Assembly: GCA_020849325.1 (NCBI GenBank)
Contig: JADLGL010000017.1
Coordinates: 1-64,000, forward strand
Source: Bauldia sp.
GTDB lineage: Bacteria; Pseudomonadota; Alphaproteobacteria; Rhizobiales; Kaistiaceae
Length of the DNA: 64,000 nucleotides
Reading direction: 5' to 3'
Shown here: in pieces, positions 34,588-44,829 of the stretch
How the letters are laid out: every line of letters begins with the position of its first letter
Numbering within the stretch: position 1 is the stretch's first letter
Position numbers and translations under genes: made by a program
The notes under the pieces: model-generated
Told to the model about the DNA's origin: nothing
Seen by the model: only the letters and a program-made list of their open reading frames with translations
Databases searched by the model: none

Positions 34588-37378
34588 GCGACCGCTTCAC
34601 TTCCTCGACGCGGTAGCACTCGATGACGTCGCCGACGCGCATGTCCTCGTACTTCTCGAAGGCCATGCCGCACTCCTGGCCCGCCGGCACTTCCTTGACC
34701 TCGTCCTTGAAGCGCTTGAGCGTCGACAGCTTGCCTTCGTGGACGACGACGTTGTCGCGGATGAGGCGGACATTGGCGCCGCGCTCGACGGTGCCGTCGG
34801 TGACCCGGCAGCCGGCGACCTTGCCGACCTTGGTGATGTTGAACACTTCGAGGATCTCGGCATTGCCGAGCATCGTCTCGCGCCGCTCCGGCGTGAGAAG
34901 GCCCGACATCGCCGCTTTGACGTCGTCCACGAGGTTGTAGATGATGTTGTAGTAGCGGATCTCGATGCCCGACTGATCGGCGATGTCGCGCGCCTGCTTG
35001 TTGGCGCGGACGTTGAAGCCGATCACCGCGGCGTTCGACGCGGTCGCAAGGTTCACGTCGGATTCGGTGATGCCGCCGACGCCGGAGAAGATGATCCGGG
35101 CGCCGACCTCGTTCGTGCCGAGCGCTTCGAGCGCGCCGGCGATCGCCTCGACCGAGCCCTGAACGTCCGCCTTGACGAGGAGCGGGAATTCCTTCCGGCC
35201 CGTCGTCTGAAGCTGGTTCATCATCTGCTCGAGCGAGCCGCGGGCGCCGGTCATCCGAGCCTGCGCCTTGTTGCGCTTCTGCCGCTGACGGTAGTCGGTG
35301 ATCTCGCGGGCGCGCGCCTCGGTGTCGACGACCGCGATCCGGTCGCCGGCGTCCGGGGCGCCCTGGAAGCCGAGCACCTCAACCGGGGTCGAGGGCGGCG
35401 CGGCGTCCATCGTCTCGCCATGCTCGGACACGAGCGCGCGGACGCGGCCCCATTCGGCGCCGGCGACCACGATGTCGCCGACCCGAAGCGTGCCGCGCTG
35501 GACGAGGACCGTTGCGACCGGGCCGCGGCCGCGATCGAGTTTCGCTTCGATGACGGTGCCCTCGGCCGGCCGGTCGGGGTTTGCCTTGAGGTCGAGCACC
35601 TCCGACTGGAGGAGCACGGCGTCGAGGAGCTTGTCGAGATTCGTGCCCTTGGTAGCGGAAACCTCGACCTCGAGGACGTCGCCACCCATCGATTCCACGA
35701 ACACCTCGTGCTGCAGGAGCCCGGTGCGGACCTTCGACGGATCGGCGCTCGGCTTGTCGATCTTGTTGATCGCCACGATGATCGGGACGGCCGCGGCCTT
35801 CGCGTGCTGGATCGCCTCGACCGTCTGCGGCATCACCGAATCGTCGGCCGCGACCACGAGGATGACGATGTCGGTCACCTTGGCGCCGCGGGCGCGCATC
35901 GCGGTGAACGCGGCGTGGCCGGGCGTATCGATGAAGGTCAGCTTGTGGCCGCCGCGCTCGACCTGATAGGCGCCGATGTGCTGCGTGATGCCGCCGGCCT
36001 CGCCCGAGACGACGTTGGTCTTGCGGATGGCGTCCAGAAGCGACGTCTTGCCGTGGTCGACATGGCCCATGACGGTCACGATCGGCGGCCGCGACACGAG
36101 GTGAGCCGATTCGTCGGCGGCGTCGAAGAGGCCGGTCTCGACGTCGGCGTCGGCGACGCGCTTCGCCGTGTGGCCCATTTCCTCGACGATCAGCTGCGCG
36201 AGATCGGCGTCGATGACGTCGCCCGACTTCACGATCTGGCCCTGCTTCATCAGGAGCATGATGACGTCGGCGGCGCGCTCCGACATGCGGTTGGCGAGTT
36301 CCTGGAGCGTGATCGTCTCCGGAATGATGACCTCGCGCATGACCTTTTCGCGCGGGCCCGACTGGCTGCCGCGGCGCGCTTCGCGCTCCCTGCGGCGGCG
36401 CATCGAGGCGAGCGAACGCTCGCGCTCGGCGTCGTCGAGGGCGTTGGTGAGGGTGAGCTTGCCGCGGCGGCGGTCGTCGCCGACCGCCTTCTTCACCGGC
36501 TTCGGATCGGGGGCGCGGGCGGCGGTCGTCTTGACGCGGCCCTTGAGCGCGCCCGGACGGTCGTCGTCCTCGGCCTCGACGGCGCGGCGGGCGCCGGCGA
36601 CCTCGGCCGCGGGCGTCTCGGTCCCGAGCTTCCGGCGTGCGGTCTCTTCCGCGCGCTGGCGCTGCTCTTCCTCGTGACGGCGACGGTCGTCTTCCTCCGC
36701 CTGGCGGCGCTCGGCTTCGGCGCGCTCACGGGCCTGGCGTTCCTCTTCGAGGACGCGCCGCTTGGCGTTCTCCTCCGCAAGGATGCGTTCCTCGGCTTCG
36801 CGGATGCGGGCGTCGCCGAGAGCGCGGCGGCGGGCATCCATCTCCTGCTCGGACAGCGTCTTGAGGACCACGCCGCCGCGCGACTGCGACCGCGACGAGG
36901 GCGCCGGCGGGCGCTGACCCTGCGGCGCCGCGCCGGAGCCGGGGCGTCCGGAAGGCTGCGGCGCGGAACGGCCGGAAGGCTGCGATGCGGAGCGGCCCTG
37001 GGGTGCCGGCGCCGGGCGCGCTGTCACCGGCGCCGCGGCGACCGGGGCGGGCGCCGGGCGCGCCGGGGTGGCCGGAGCTGCGGCAATGACCGGCTGCGGG
37101 GCCGGCGAAGGCGTGGCAACGACTGGCGCCGCCGGACGCACCGGCGGGGGCGCGGCAACGACGGCGGGGGCCGGCGCCGGCGCCGGTGGGGGCGCCTCGG
37201 GCTTCTCGCCCGGCGTTGGAATGCGGCGCTTCTTGATCTCGACCTGCACCGTATTGGTGCGGCCGTGCGAGAAGCTCTGGCGAACCGTCCCGTGTTCGGT
37301 ACGGGGCTTCAACCCCAGCGTCGGTTTCTTCTGGCCGACGCTGATGGTCTTGTCGCCGGTATTCTTGGTCTCGGTCAT
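34583..37378 (-). CDS. infB: Translation initiation factor IF-2
   Basis: 931 aa. The N-terminal ~340 aa are low-complexity (Pro/Ala then charged Arg/Glu helices), normal for alphaproteobacteria. The GTPase domain has GHVDHGKTS (~440), DTPGHAAF and NKID, then the C-terminal fMet-tRNA-binding domains. It recruits initiator tRNA to the 30S subunit. ATG 37378 overlaps the ylxR stop by 4 bp. The TAG stop lies in a repeat element. Confidence 0.99.
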   Translation of the reverse strand: MTETKNTGDKTISVGQKKPTLGLKPRTEHGTVRQSFSHGRTNTVQVEIKKRRIPTPGEKPEAPPPAPAPAPAVVAAPPPVRPAAPVVATPSPAPQPVIAAAPATPARPAPAPVAAAPVTARPAPAPQGRSASQPSGRSAPQPSGRPGSGAAPQGQRPPAPSSRSQSRGGVVLKTLSEQEMDARRRALGDARIREAEERILAEENAKRRVLEEERQARERAEAERRQAEEDDRRRHEEEQRQRAEETARRKLGTETPAAEVAGARRAVEAEDDDRPGALKGRVKTTAARAPDPKPVKKAVGDDRRRGKLTLTNALDDAERERSLASMRRRREREARRGSQSGPREKVMREVIIPETITLQELANRMSERAADVIMLLMKQGQIVKSGDVIDADLAQLIVEEMGHTAKRVADADVETGLFDAADESAHLVSRPPIVTVMGHVDHGKTSLLDAIRKTNVVSGEAGGITQHIGAYQVERGGHKLTFIDTPGHAAFTAMRARGAKVTDIVILVVAADDSVMPQTVEAIQHAKAAAVPIIVAINKIDKPSADPSKVRTGLLQHEVFVESMGGDVLEVEVSATKGTNLDKLLDAVLLQSEVLDLKANPDRPAEGTVIEAKLDRGRGPVATVLVQRGTLRVGDIVVAGAEWGRVRALVSEHGETMDAAPPSTPVEVLGFQGAPDAGDRIAVVDTEARAREITDYRQRQKRNKAQARMTGARGSLEQMMNQLQTTGRKEFPLLVKADVQGSVEAIAGALEALGTNEVGARIIFSGVGGITESDVNLATASNAAVIGFNVRANKQARDIADQSGIEIRYYNIIYNLVDDVKAAMSGLLTPERRETMLGNAEILEVFNITKVGKVAGCRVTDGTVERGANVRLIRDNVVVHEGKLSTLKRFKDEVKEVPAGQECGMAFEKYEDMRVGDVIECYRVEEVKRSL

Positions 37379-38040
37379 ACGCTCTGCTGCTCTGCGGACG
37401 GTTCCGCGCTATCGGTCAAAAGCAATGCCCCGCCAGCCTGCGGTTCGCGGGCGAACCGGGCAAGGGCGTCGAAGAGGTCGAGGGCGTTCTGGCTCGCCCG
37501 GCCTGCGAGCAGGGCAGCATGTATCACATGTGGCCTGCCCAATGCCAAACTCATTTCCAGCGCGGTGAACGCGCGGATCACGGGGATCGGGGCGCCGTTG
37601 CCGCCGGCCCGGCGCGCAAGGCGTCCGATCTTCTCGCTGCCGTCGGCGCCGGCGTCGGTGGCCTCGACCAGCGCCGCCACCTTGCCCGTGGCGAGCGCCG
37701 CCTCGACCTTGGCGAAGCCGAGGACGAGTTCACCTGCCTTCCGCGCCAGCGACAGGCCCCCGAGCGCCGCCTCGCGCATCAGGCGGGCGACCAGCGCGTC
37801 GAGCCCCGGCTCGACGGTCGCTGCCTCCTTGAAGGCGCGGGAGAAGAGCTTTCGCTTCTCGGCCTCGGCGATCAGGGCGGCGTTCGCCGTCACCCAGACG
37901 CCGCGGCCGGGAAGCCGGTTGCGAAGGTCCGGCGTCACCCTGCCGGCAGGATCGAGGACGAAGCGCACGAGGTCGGTCACGGGCCTTTCGGCCCGTGTCA
38001 CGATGCAGGTGCGGCTGGTCGGCTCGTTCTTGCGTGGCAT
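37375..38040 (-). CDS. ylxR: YlxR-type RNA-binding protein fused to an L7Ae-like domain
   Basis: 221 aa. The N-terminal DUF448/YlxR part runs [40 protein letters not shown] and ends LFSRAFKE. The C-terminal half resembles the ribosomal L7Ae/L30e fold ([20 protein letters not shown]), a fusion common in this class. It probably binds RNA or RNase P. The start is ATG 38040 and the stop overlaps infB. The ORF-track extension to 38844 is antisense to nothing real; it is a shadow of nusA. Confidence 0.92.
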   Translation of the reverse strand: MPRKNEPTSRTCIVTRAERPVTDLVRFVLDPAGRVTPDLRNRLPGRGVWVTANAALIAEAEKRKLFSRAFKEAATVEPGLDALVARLMREAALGGLSLARKAGELVLGFAKVEAALATGKVAALVEATDAGADGSEKIGRLARRAGGNGAPIPVIRAFTALEMSLALGRPHVIHAALLAGRASQNALDLFDALARFAREPQAGGALLLTDSAEPSAEQQSV

Positions 38041-38057
38041 GCGGCGCGGCCCATGAC

Positions 38058-39680
38058 CTAGGCCGGAGCGGACTGTTCGGCCTCGGCGGCTGCCGCGGCG
38101 GCAGCTTCGGCTTCGGCCTTGGCCGCAAGATCGGCCTCGGTGACCCAGCCGGCCTTGATGCGGGCCGACATGATCATCGCCTCGGCATCGGCGCGGGTGA
38201 CGCCGAACCCGTCGAGCGCGCCGGCATGGAAGGTCGATTCGCCGTCCTTCCGCTCGGTGTAGCCGGTCAGCTCGTCCGGGATCGACCCCGCAAAGTCCTC
38301 GAGCGATTTGATGTCCGCCTTGCCGAGCGCGACCAGCATCGCGGTCGTCACGCCCTCGACGCCCTTGAGGTCGTCGGAAACCCCCAGCGCCTTCCGCTCC
38401 GCATCGAGCTCGGCGTCCCGCCGCTCGAGATACTCCTTGGCGCGGTTCTGGAGCTCGCTCGCCGTTTCCTCGTCGAAACCCTCGATCGAGGCGAGCTCGC
38501 CGAGGTCGACGAAGGCGATTTCCTCCACCGACGCGAAACCTTCCGAGGCGAGGAGCTGGCCCACCAGCTCGTCGACGTCGAGCGCCTCGATGAAGAGGCC
38601 CGAGCGCTCCTGGAATTCCTTCTGGCGCCGCTCCGACTCCTCCTGCTCGGTGAGGATGTCGATGTCCCAGCCGGTGAGCTGCGAGGCGAGGCGGACGTTC
38701 TGGCCGCGGCGGCCGATGGCGAGCGACAGCTGGTCGTCGGGAACGACGACCTCGATGCGCTCCGCGTCCTCGTCGAGGACGACCTTCGCCACCTCCGCCG
38801 GCTGGAGCGCGTTGACGATGAACGTCGCCGCGTCCGGGTTCCACGGGATGATGTCGATCTTCTCGCCCTGGAGCTCGTTCACCACCGCCTGGACACGGCT
38901 GCCACGCATGCCGACGCAGGCGCCCACCGGATCGATCGAAGAATCGCGCGAGATGACGGCGATCTTGGCCCGGCTGCCCGGATCGCGGGCGACCGACTTC
39001 ACCTCGATGATGCCGTCATAGATCTCCGGCACTTCCTGGGCGAAGAGCTTCGCCATGAACTGCGGGTGGGTGCGCGACAGGAAAATCTGCGGGCCGCGCT
39101 GCTCGCGCCGGACGTCGTAGACATAGGCGCGGACGCGGTCGCCATAGCGGAACGTCTCGCGCGGGATCAGTTCGTCGCGGCGGATGATGCCTTCGCCGCG
39201 GCCGAGGTCGACGACGACGTTGCCGTATTCGACGCGCTTCACCTGACCGTTCACGATCTCGGTGATGCGGTCCTTGTACTCGTCGTACTGCCGGTCGCGC
39301 TCGGCTTCGCGCACCTTCTGGACGATGACCTGCTTGGCCGACTGGGCGGCGATGCGGCCGAAATCCATCGGCGGCAGCGGCTCGGCGATGAAGTCGCCGA
39401 CCTGCGCGGCGGGGTTCCGGCCGCGGGCTTCGTCGAGCGCGATGTCCTTCGCCGGGTCCTCGACCACATCGACCACCTTGAGGAGGCGCTGGAGGCGCAT
39501 CTCGCCGGTCTTCGGGTTGATCTCGGCGCGGACGTCGGTCTCGGAGCCGTAGCGCGAGCGCGCGGCCTTCTGGATCGCGTCCTCCATCGCCTCGATGACG
39601 ATCATGCGGTCGATCGACTTCTCGCGGGCGACGGCGTCGGCGATCTGCAACAGTTCCAGGCGATTGGCGCTGACGGCCAT
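38058..39680 (-). CDS. nusA: Transcription termination/antitermination factor NusA
   Basis: 540 aa. The N-terminal RNA-polymerase-binding domain ([20 protein letters not shown]) is followed by S1, KH1 and KH2 ([19 protein letters not shown]), and C-terminal acidic helix-hairpin repeats with an Ala-rich tail. It controls pausing, termination and antitermination. It is 3 bp after rimP and 17 bp before ylxR. One of the repeats ends the coding sequence in EAEQSAPA. Confidence 0.99.
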   Translation of the reverse strand: MAVSANRLELLQIADAVAREKSIDRMIVIEAMEDAIQKAARSRYGSETDVRAEINPKTGEMRLQRLLKVVDVVEDPAKDIALDEARGRNPAAQVGDFIAEPLPPMDFGRIAAQSAKQVIVQKVREAERDRQYDEYKDRITEIVNGQVKRVEYGNVVVDLGRGEGIIRRDELIPRETFRYGDRVRAYVYDVRREQRGPQIFLSRTHPQFMAKLFAQEVPEIYDGIIEVKSVARDPGSRAKIAVISRDSSIDPVGACVGMRGSRVQAVVNELQGEKIDIIPWNPDAATFIVNALQPAEVAKVVLDEDAERIEVVVPDDQLSLAIGRRGQNVRLASQLTGWDIDILTEQEESERRQKEFQERSGLFIEALDVDELVGQLLASEGFASVEEIAFVDLGELASIEGFDEETASELQNRAKEYLERRDAELDAERKALGVSDDLKGVEGVTTAMLVALGKADIKSLEDFAGSIPDELTGYTERKDGESTFHAGALDGFGVTRADAEAMIMSARIKAGWVTEADLAAKAEAEAAAAAAAEAEQSAPA

Positions 39681-39683
39681 GGC

Positions 39684-40340
39684 TCAGCTCTCCGGAGTCT
39701 CGGTCTCGGTGGCAGTGCCGCTGCCGGCACCGTGTTTCCGCCTTCCGGCGGCACGATCGGCGCGGTCGGCCTTCTTGGCCTCCTTCCGCGCCTTCTTGGC
39801 TTTCTTCTCGGCCCGAAGCTGGTCCCGGATCAGGTCGTCGGTGAGAACGAGCCGGGCGTCGGCGATGTCGTCGAGGCGGAGGAGGGCCTCCACGTCCGCG
39901 TCTTCCTCTTCATAGGTGAGGCGAAGACGGTCGCCCTCGATCCCGGCGATCGTGCCGGAGAAACGCTTCCGCCCGCCGACGGCGATCGCCATCTCGATTT
40001 TGGCGACGTGGCCGACGGCGCGCTCGAAATCGGTGCGGCGCACGAGCGGCCGGTCCATGCCCGGCGACGAGACTTCGAGCCGGTAGGCACTGGCTATCGG
40101 GTCCGCGACGTCGAGCACCGGCGAGATGTTCCTGGAAATCTCCTCGCAGTCGTCGACGTCGATCGTCCCGTCGGGGCGCTCGGCCATCACCTGCAGCGTG
40201 CCGCCGTCACGCGCCGAAACCTTGACCCGGACGAGCCGGAAACCGAGCTCCTCGATCACGGGCGCAACGATTTGCGCGATCCGGGCGTCGGTGCCCGTCT
40301 CGACGACGATGCGCGGTTCGTTGACGTCGGCTTCCGCCAA
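39684..40340 (-). CDS. rimP: Ribosome maturation factor RimP
   Basis: About 218 aa. [50 protein letters not shown] and [14 protein letters not shown] are the RimP signature. I placed the start at TTG 40340, directly before the conserved N-terminus ([20 protein letters not shown]); the ORF track goes to 40550 but the extra 70 aa have no family match. It helps assemble the 30S subunit. First gene of the operon; the C-terminal Lys/Arg tail is a common feature of this class. Confidence 0.93.
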   Translation of the reverse strand: MAEADVNEPRIVVETGTDARIAQIVAPVIEELGFRLVRVKVSARDGGTLQVMAERPDGTIDVDDCEEISRNISPVLDVADPIASAYRLEVSSPGMDRPLVRRTDFERAVGHVAKIEMAIAVGGRKRFSGTIAGIEGDRLRLTYEEEDADVEALLRLDDIADARLVLTDDLIRDQLRAEKKAKKARKEAKKADRADRAAGRRKHGAGSGTATETETPES

Positions 40341-40665
40341 GGCTCTCAGGATTCCGGTCTGCCGGATGATCAAGTGCGAAAGGAGCGGGCCCCGGAGGCC
40401 CACTCCAACGAAAAGATCATCGTTGAGGGTGATGGCGCGGATATAGTCGCTTTCCGCCGTGGTTGCAATGTCGCGCGCCGCGACTGCGTCGGCGCGATCG
40501 GCGGATGCGTCCGCGGCAGCGTGAGACCGTTCTACTGGCATCCCCGGCAAGATTTCTCTTCTATGCTTAGCCCCCGTTCATATTTCGGCCCTAAATCCAG
40601 TTAAGGTCGAAGGAAAGAAGCTGTCGATCCGCCAAAGCAAAGTGCGGACGAAAGGGATGAAGGCG
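40341..40665. other. Leader region of the rimP operon
   Basis: 325 bp between rimP and the small ORF on the other strand. The part around 40560-40620 is AT-richer than its surroundings and is the likely site of divergent promoters. No metY-type initiator tRNA precedes rimP here. The reading frame of rimP stays open across 40341-40550, so an upstream rimP start cannot be excluded. Confidence 0.45.
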
Positions 40666-40884
40666 ATGTCCACGCCTCTCGATATCGCGGTCGAGATTGC
40701 CGGTGAGCTGATGCGTTCGCGTGGCGCCGGCAAGCCGCTGAACGTTGCGCTCGTCGCCCGCGACATCTCCGCCCGGCATTCCGGCGCCGGCTACTCCCAC
40801 GTCGAGATCGCCGATGCCCTCGCCGAAGAAGGCATCCGCGCCGGCGTCCTCCCGCGCCGCCCCCGCCTCGCCACGCTGGAATAG
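40666..40884 (+). CDS. Small hypothetical protein
   Basis: 72 aa if started at ATG 40666 (AAGG just upstream); ATG 40657 and GTG 40642 are alternatives. The sequence is helical, with LDIAVEIAGELMRSRGAG and YSHVEIADALAEEGIRAG, and a basic C-terminus (PRRPRLATLE). The composition looks like a real small protein, but I recognise no family. It is divergent from rimP. Confidence 0.5.
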   Translation: MSTPLDIAVEIAGELMRSRGAGKPLNVALVARDISARHSGAGYSHVEIADALAEEGIRAGVLPRRPRLATLE

Positions 40885-40934
40885 CGGCCGCCTCGTCACC
40901 CCTTCCGCGTTCTTCCCCCTCCGCTCCCCTCCTT

Positions 40935-41068
40935 CGTCATTGCCGGGCTTGACCCGGCAACCCATGACGACTCGCCTTCCCGCGCCGGACGATGGTGCCC
41001 GAAGTACCTCATCGGACTGAGAAAACGGCGCGTCTTCATGGGTCCCGGGTCAAGCCGGGGGATGACGA
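40935..41068. repeat. Palindromic intergenic repeat, family C
   Basis: Arms GTCATTGCCGGGCTTGACCC and GGGTCAAGCCGGGGGATGAC face each other across ~90 bp, with inner ACCCATGACG and TCATGGGTCC. This is the well-known type of dispersed element that reads 'GTCATTGCCGGGCTTGACCCGG' in many alphaproteobacterial genomes. A related weak stretch lies near 62915. Confidence 0.75.
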
Positions 41069-41131
41069 TTGGGGGTAGGGATGGCGCGCCGCTTCTCCCT
41101 GCGTCCGCGAGGATGGCGTTGCCGCGAGGCC

Positions 41132-41968
41132 TCAGCGTCGCCGACCCAGTCTCTTCGCGATCAGCCGGTCGAGCAGCCTCGCCGGGAGCATCCGCATCAG
41201 CCGTTCCGTCACCGGGTGTGGCGTGACGAGGTAGCGCGTCCGCGGCCGCCTTGCGTCGAGCAGCACCCGCGCGATCAGTGCACCGACCCGCTCCGCCGCG
41301 AGCCCGGCTTCCCCCGCCGCCAGCGCCGCGGATCGGAACTCGGCCGCCGGCGCCTCGTATTCCGTGCCCGCGAGCGCCGATGAATCCGCCGCGCTGGCCT
41401 TCTGCCAGATCGGCGTCCTGATCCCTCCCGGCTGGACAATGACGACGTCGATCCCCCGCGGACCGAGTTCCCGGCGAAGGCTTTCCGACATCGCTTCGAG
41501 CGCGGCCTTCGACGCCGAATAGGCGCCGAGGGACGGCATGGCGGTGGCCGCGGCGACCGAGGAGACGTTCACGATCCGCCCGCCGCGCGCGAGGGCCGGC
41601 AGGAAGGCCTGCGTCACCGCGAGCGTGCCGGCGAGGTTGATCTCGATCTGGTCACGGAAATCGGCCAGCGGAAGGTGCTCGAGCGGCCCCGGGACGGCGA
41701 CCCCGGCATTGTTGACGAGACCGCGGAGACCGGCCGGCGCGAGCGCCCGGACCTCGTCCGCCGCCGCCGCGATCGCCGTGGGGTCGCGGAGATCGAACAC
41801 CGCTGCGCCCGCGGCCGGCCCGATGGCCGCCGCGAAAGGCCCGGCATCTGCCGCCTTGCGCACGCTGCCGATCACCGGCACGCCGCGCGCGGCAATCGCC
41901 TTCGCCACCGCAAGGCCGATTCCGGACGAGACGCCGGTGACGAGAACGGCCCGCCGGTCGCCGTCCAT
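41132..41968 (-). CDS. Short-chain dehydrogenase/reductase
   Basis: 278 aa Rossmann-fold oxidoreductase. VLVTGVSSGIGLAVAKAIAA binds the nucleotide, NNAG stabilises the fold, and Ser (IVNVSSV), Tyr and Lys (AYSASKAALEAMSESL) form the catalytic triad. The substrate is unknown; the C-terminal MRMLPARLLDRLIAKRLG helix suggests a membrane-proximal or long-chain substrate. It is 6 bp downstream of gshB, same strand. Confidence 0.9.
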   Translation of the reverse strand: MDGDRRAVLVTGVSSGIGLAVAKAIAARGVPVIGSVRKAADAGPFAAAIGPAAGAAVFDLRDPTAIAAAADEVRALAPAGLRGLVNNAGVAVPGPLEHLPLADFRDQIEINLAGTLAVTQAFLPALARGGRIVNVSSVAAATAMPSLGAYSASKAALEAMSESLRRELGPRGIDVVIVQPGGIRTPIWQKASAADSSALAGTEYEAPAAEFRSAALAAGEAGLAAERVGALIARVLLDARRPRTRYLVTPHPVTERLMRMLPARLLDRLIAKRLGRRR

Positions 41969-41974
41969 CGCGCC

Positions 41975-42922
41975 TCAGCCCTTCCGCCGCGCCTCGATCG
42001 CGTCCCAGGTGAGCGCCGGGACGTCCGCACCGCCGAAGCGCGCGATCTCGCGAACGCCGGTGGGGGAGGTGACGTTGATCTCGGTCAGCCAGTCGCCGAT
42101 CACGTCGATCCCGACCAGCACCAGCCCGCGCCGCCGCAGCTCCGGCCCGATCGCGGCGCAGATTTCCCGCTCCCGCGCCGTGAGCGCGGCCGGCTCCGCC
42201 CGGCCGCCGACATGCATGTTGGAGCGCGTTTCGTCGGCGGCCGGCACGCGGTTGATCGCGCCCACCGGCTCGCCTTCGACCAGCATGATCCGCTTGTCGC
42301 CCTGCCGCACTTCGGGGATGTAGCGCTGCACCACGAACGGCTCCGGGAAGGCCGTGGCGAAAACTTCGAGGAGAGAGGCGAGGTTCTGGTCGCCCTCGGC
42401 GAGCCGGAACACGCCGGCGCCGCCATTGCCGTAGAGCGGCTTGATGATGATGTCGCCGTGCTCTGCCCGGAACGCGCGGATCGCGATCGGGTCACGCGAG
42501 ATCAGCGTCGGCGGCGTCAGCCCCGGAAACTCGGTGACGAAGAGCTTTTCCGGCGCGTCGCGGACCGAGCGCGGATCGTTGACGACGAGCGTCTTCGGCT
42601 GGAGCCGCTCGAGGAGGAACGTCGTCGAGATGTACGCCATGTTGAACGGCGGGTCCTGGCGGAGGAGCACCACGTCGACCGTCGACAGGTCGATCAGCTC
42701 GGGATCGCCGAGGGTGAAGTGATCGCCCTTCACGTCCCGCACCGCCACGGGCTCCACCCGCGCCTCCACTCTCCCGTCGCGCAGCGACAGACGGTCGGGC
42801 GTGTAGTGGAGCAGCCGATGCCCCCGCCTCTGCGCCTCCAGCATCAGCGCGAAAGTGGTGTCGCCCGATATGTTGATGCGGGCGATGTGGTCCATCTGGA
42901 CCGCGACGGTGAGGCGGCTCAT
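41975..42922 (-). CDS. gshB: Glutathione synthetase
   Basis: 315 aa ATP-grasp enzyme that adds Gly to gamma-glutamylcysteine. [57 protein letters not shown] and [20 protein letters not shown] are diagnostic. ATG 42922 ([13 protein letters not shown]) is preferred over the ORF-track start at 43186, which adds Arg-rich sequence. Confidence 0.98.
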   Translation of the reverse strand: MSRLTVAVQMDHIARINISGDTTFALMLEAQRRGHRLLHYTPDRLSLRDGRVEARVEPVAVRDVKGDHFTLGDPELIDLSTVDVVLLRQDPPFNMAYISTTFLLERLQPKTLVVNDPRSVRDAPEKLFVTEFPGLTPPTLISRDPIAIRAFRAEHGDIIIKPLYGNGGAGVFRLAEGDQNLASLLEVFATAFPEPFVVQRYIPEVRQGDKRIMLVEGEPVGAINRVPAADETRSNMHVGGRAEPAALTAREREICAAIGPELRRRGLVLVGIDVIGDWLTEINVTSPTGVREIARFGGADVPALTWDAIEARRKG

Positions 42923-43413
42923 GTGCGCTCCGGTTCCGCCCTGCGGGTACGCGCGCTGGTGCCGCGTGGCAAGCGGGAGAGGATCGCGACCGGCGCCGGC
43001 CGTGTTGCCCACGCGACAGAATTGGCGCTTCGATCCGGCGTTGCCTAAGGGCCGTCCGACCGTGATCGGCCGTCCTTGCCGGTAGATGGCGAGCGAGGCG
43101 GCGATGGGGCGCGCCAGCGCACCAATAGACGAAACTCGCCATCGATCCACAAAATCCAGACCAATCAGGTCGTACTTTGGTTTCAAGCTGGGAGGCAGTT
43201 TGTACTTTTCGGGCCCTTTGGTTTAAAGTGCGGGCCCGCCTCATACCGAGCTTCAAACATGAACCGCGCGGAGTTTGCCCCCGACGCTCCAGCCGAGGTT
43301 TCGGAGGCGACCTAGAGAATGATCCGAAGAAGTGGCTGCCGGTTCTTCGAAAAAGATCATGCTCCAGCAAGAAGTTGAGCGACGAGCGTGATCCGACTTC
43401 AACGGATCATATT
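42923..43413. other. Intergenic region upstream of gshB
   Basis: 491 bp. 43130-43270 is AT-richer than the surroundings and holds two CGGGCCC boxes about 20 bp apart flanking TTTGGTTTAAAGTG, possibly a hairpin or promoter. 43312-43418 is a full family A repeat. The ORFs called here carry no recognisable domain. Confidence 0.45.
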
Positions 43414-43418
43414 CTATA
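43312..43418. repeat. RIME-like intergenic repeat, family A copy 3 (full)
   Basis: CTAGAGAATGATCCGAAGAA opens the first palindrome (pairing with TTCTTCGAAAAAGATCATGC), and GAGCGTGATCCG/CGGATCATATTC forms the second, ending CTATAG. The right end gives the TAG stop of yraN. Confidence 0.9.
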
Positions 43419-43797
43419 GCCGTCCCATCGCATCGAACGCGTTCGGCACGTGCACCGGCCAGCGCCGCGGGCGGATCACCACGATGTCGTAGCGGAGATC
43501 GAGCGCGCCGGCGGCCGGGTAGCGCGACACCCAGGCCGCGCCCGCCCGCGCGATCCGTGCCCGCGACGCCGCGGTGACCGCTTCCAGCCCCACCATGAGA
43601 TCGGCCCGCGCCTTCACCTCGACGAAGGCCAGCACTCGCCCGCGCTTCACCACGAGGTCGATCTCGCCCGCGCCGGTCCGCCAGCGTCGGGCGATGACAC
43701 GATAGCCTTTCAGCCGCAGGTACCACGCCGCGAGCCGCTCGGCGCGATGGCCGTGCCGCTCGGATCGCTTGCGCGCCTCAGTCCCGTCGGTGCTCAT
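43414..43797 (-). CDS. yraN: UPF0102 protein YraN
   Basis: 127 aa, a predicted nuclease of the restriction-endonuclease fold. RHGHRAERLAAWYLRLKGYR, GEIDLVVKRGRVLAFVEVKA is the D...ExK core. The start overlaps the rsmI stop as ATGA. The linked rsmI-yraN-gshB order is common in this class. The TAG stop is formed by the repeat. Its exact substrate is unknown. Confidence 0.95.
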   Translation of the reverse strand: MSTDGTEARKRSERHGHRAERLAAWYLRLKGYRVIARRWRTGAGEIDLVVKRGRVLAFVEVKARADLMVGLEAVTAASRARIARAGAAWVSRYPAAGALDLRYDIVVIRPRRWPVHVPNAFDAMGRL

Positions 43798-44702
43798 CCG
43801 GCCTCGCCGCGGAGCGCGAGCGCCCGCGCGTAGACCCGCTTCCGCGGCAGGCCGAGGGCGGCGGCGACCGCCGCCGAGGCGGCGCTGACGCTGTCGGTTG
43901 TGAGGGCGGCACGGAGGGCGGCATCGAGCGCGTCGTCGTCCGCCACCGTTTCCTCCGGCGGCCCGACGAGGATCGTGATCTCGCCGCGTGGCTCCGGCTC
44001 GGATGCGAAGGCCGCCGCGAGCGCCGCGAGCGTGTCGCGCCGGAACGTCTCGAACGCCTTCGTCACTTCGCGCGCGACGACCGCCGGCCGCAATCGGCCC
44101 AGCGTTTCCGCCATGTCGGCGAGCGTTTCGGCGGTCCGCTGCGGCGCCTCGTAGAAGACGAGCGTCGCCGGCACCGCGGCGAGCTCCGCGAGCCGTTTTC
44201 GCCGCGCCACCATTTTCGGCGGCAGGAAGCCGGCGAAGAGGAACGTGTCGGTCGGCAGCCCCGCTGCCGACAGCCCGGCGATCACCGCCGACGGGCCCGG
44301 AATGGGAAACACGAGGTGCCCCGCCGCGACCACGTCGCCGACGAGGCGATAGCCGGGGTCCGAGATCAGCGGCGTCCCGGCGTCGCTGACGAGCGCCACG
44401 GCCTTCCCCTCGGCGAGCGCAGCGAGGATCCGCGGCCGCTGCCGTTCGGCGTTGTGCTCGTGATACGGGAACAGCGACGCCTCGATGCCGAAATGGCGGG
44501 TGAGCCGCGACGTCACCCGCGTGTCCTCGCAGGCGATGAGGTCGGCCGCTGCCAGCGTCCTGAGCGCGCGCAGCGTCACGTCGCCGAGATTGCCGATGGG
44601 CGTCGCGGTCACGTAGAGGCCCGCCTCCAGCGACGGTGCGGCATGCGCAGTTCCGTCGATCAGGAAGGTCCGGGGAGGGGCAGTTGAGGCGTCGCTTTTC
44701 AC
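43794..44702 (-). CDS. rsmI: 16S rRNA 2'-O-methyltransferase RsmI
   Basis: 302 aa tetrapyrrole-methylase-like fold. LYVTATPIGNLGDVTLRAL, DLIACEDTRVTSRL, ALVSDAGTPLISDPGYRLV and PGPSAVIAGLSAAGLPTD are signatures. It methylates C1402 of 16S rRNA on the 2'-OH. It is transcribed away from the LpoA-like gene. The N-terminal 20 aa are variable. Confidence 0.97.
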   Translation of the reverse strand: MKSDASTAPPRTFLIDGTAHAAPSLEAGLYVTATPIGNLGDVTLRALRTLAAADLIACEDTRVTSRLTRHFGIEASLFPYHEHNAERQRPRILAALAEGKAVALVSDAGTPLISDPGYRLVGDVVAAGHLVFPIPGPSAVIAGLSAAGLPTDTFLFAGFLPPKMVARRKRLAELAAVPATLVFYEAPQRTAETLADMAETLGRLRPAVVAREVTKAFETFRRDTLAALAAAFASEPEPRGEITILVGPPEETVADDDALDAALRAALTTDSVSAASAAVAAALGLPRKRVYARALALRGEAG

Positions 44703-44749
44703 GGGATTCCGTGGCTTTTGGGCAGCACCGGCGACACAATGCCGTCACT

Positions 44750-44778
44750 TTGACAGGACAACCGTGCCTCCGTAGGGT
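44750..44778 (+). promoter_or_regulatory. Candidate promoter of the LpoA-like gene
   Basis: TTGACA, a 17-nt spacer, then TAGGGT, about 50 bp upstream of the start. The -35 box is perfect and the -10 box is poor, so this is a reasonable but unproven housekeeping promoter. Confidence 0.4.
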
Positions 44779-44829
44779 CCGGCGGACTTTAGCAGGTCGC
44801 CGCGGCCTGCACGGAAGAGGAGTGTAGCT

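Noticed and set aside
34529-38056. 1175-aa plus-strand ORF opposite infB
   Set aside because: Antisense shadow of infB; the repeat at its start and the Arg/Asp-rich sequence show no family.
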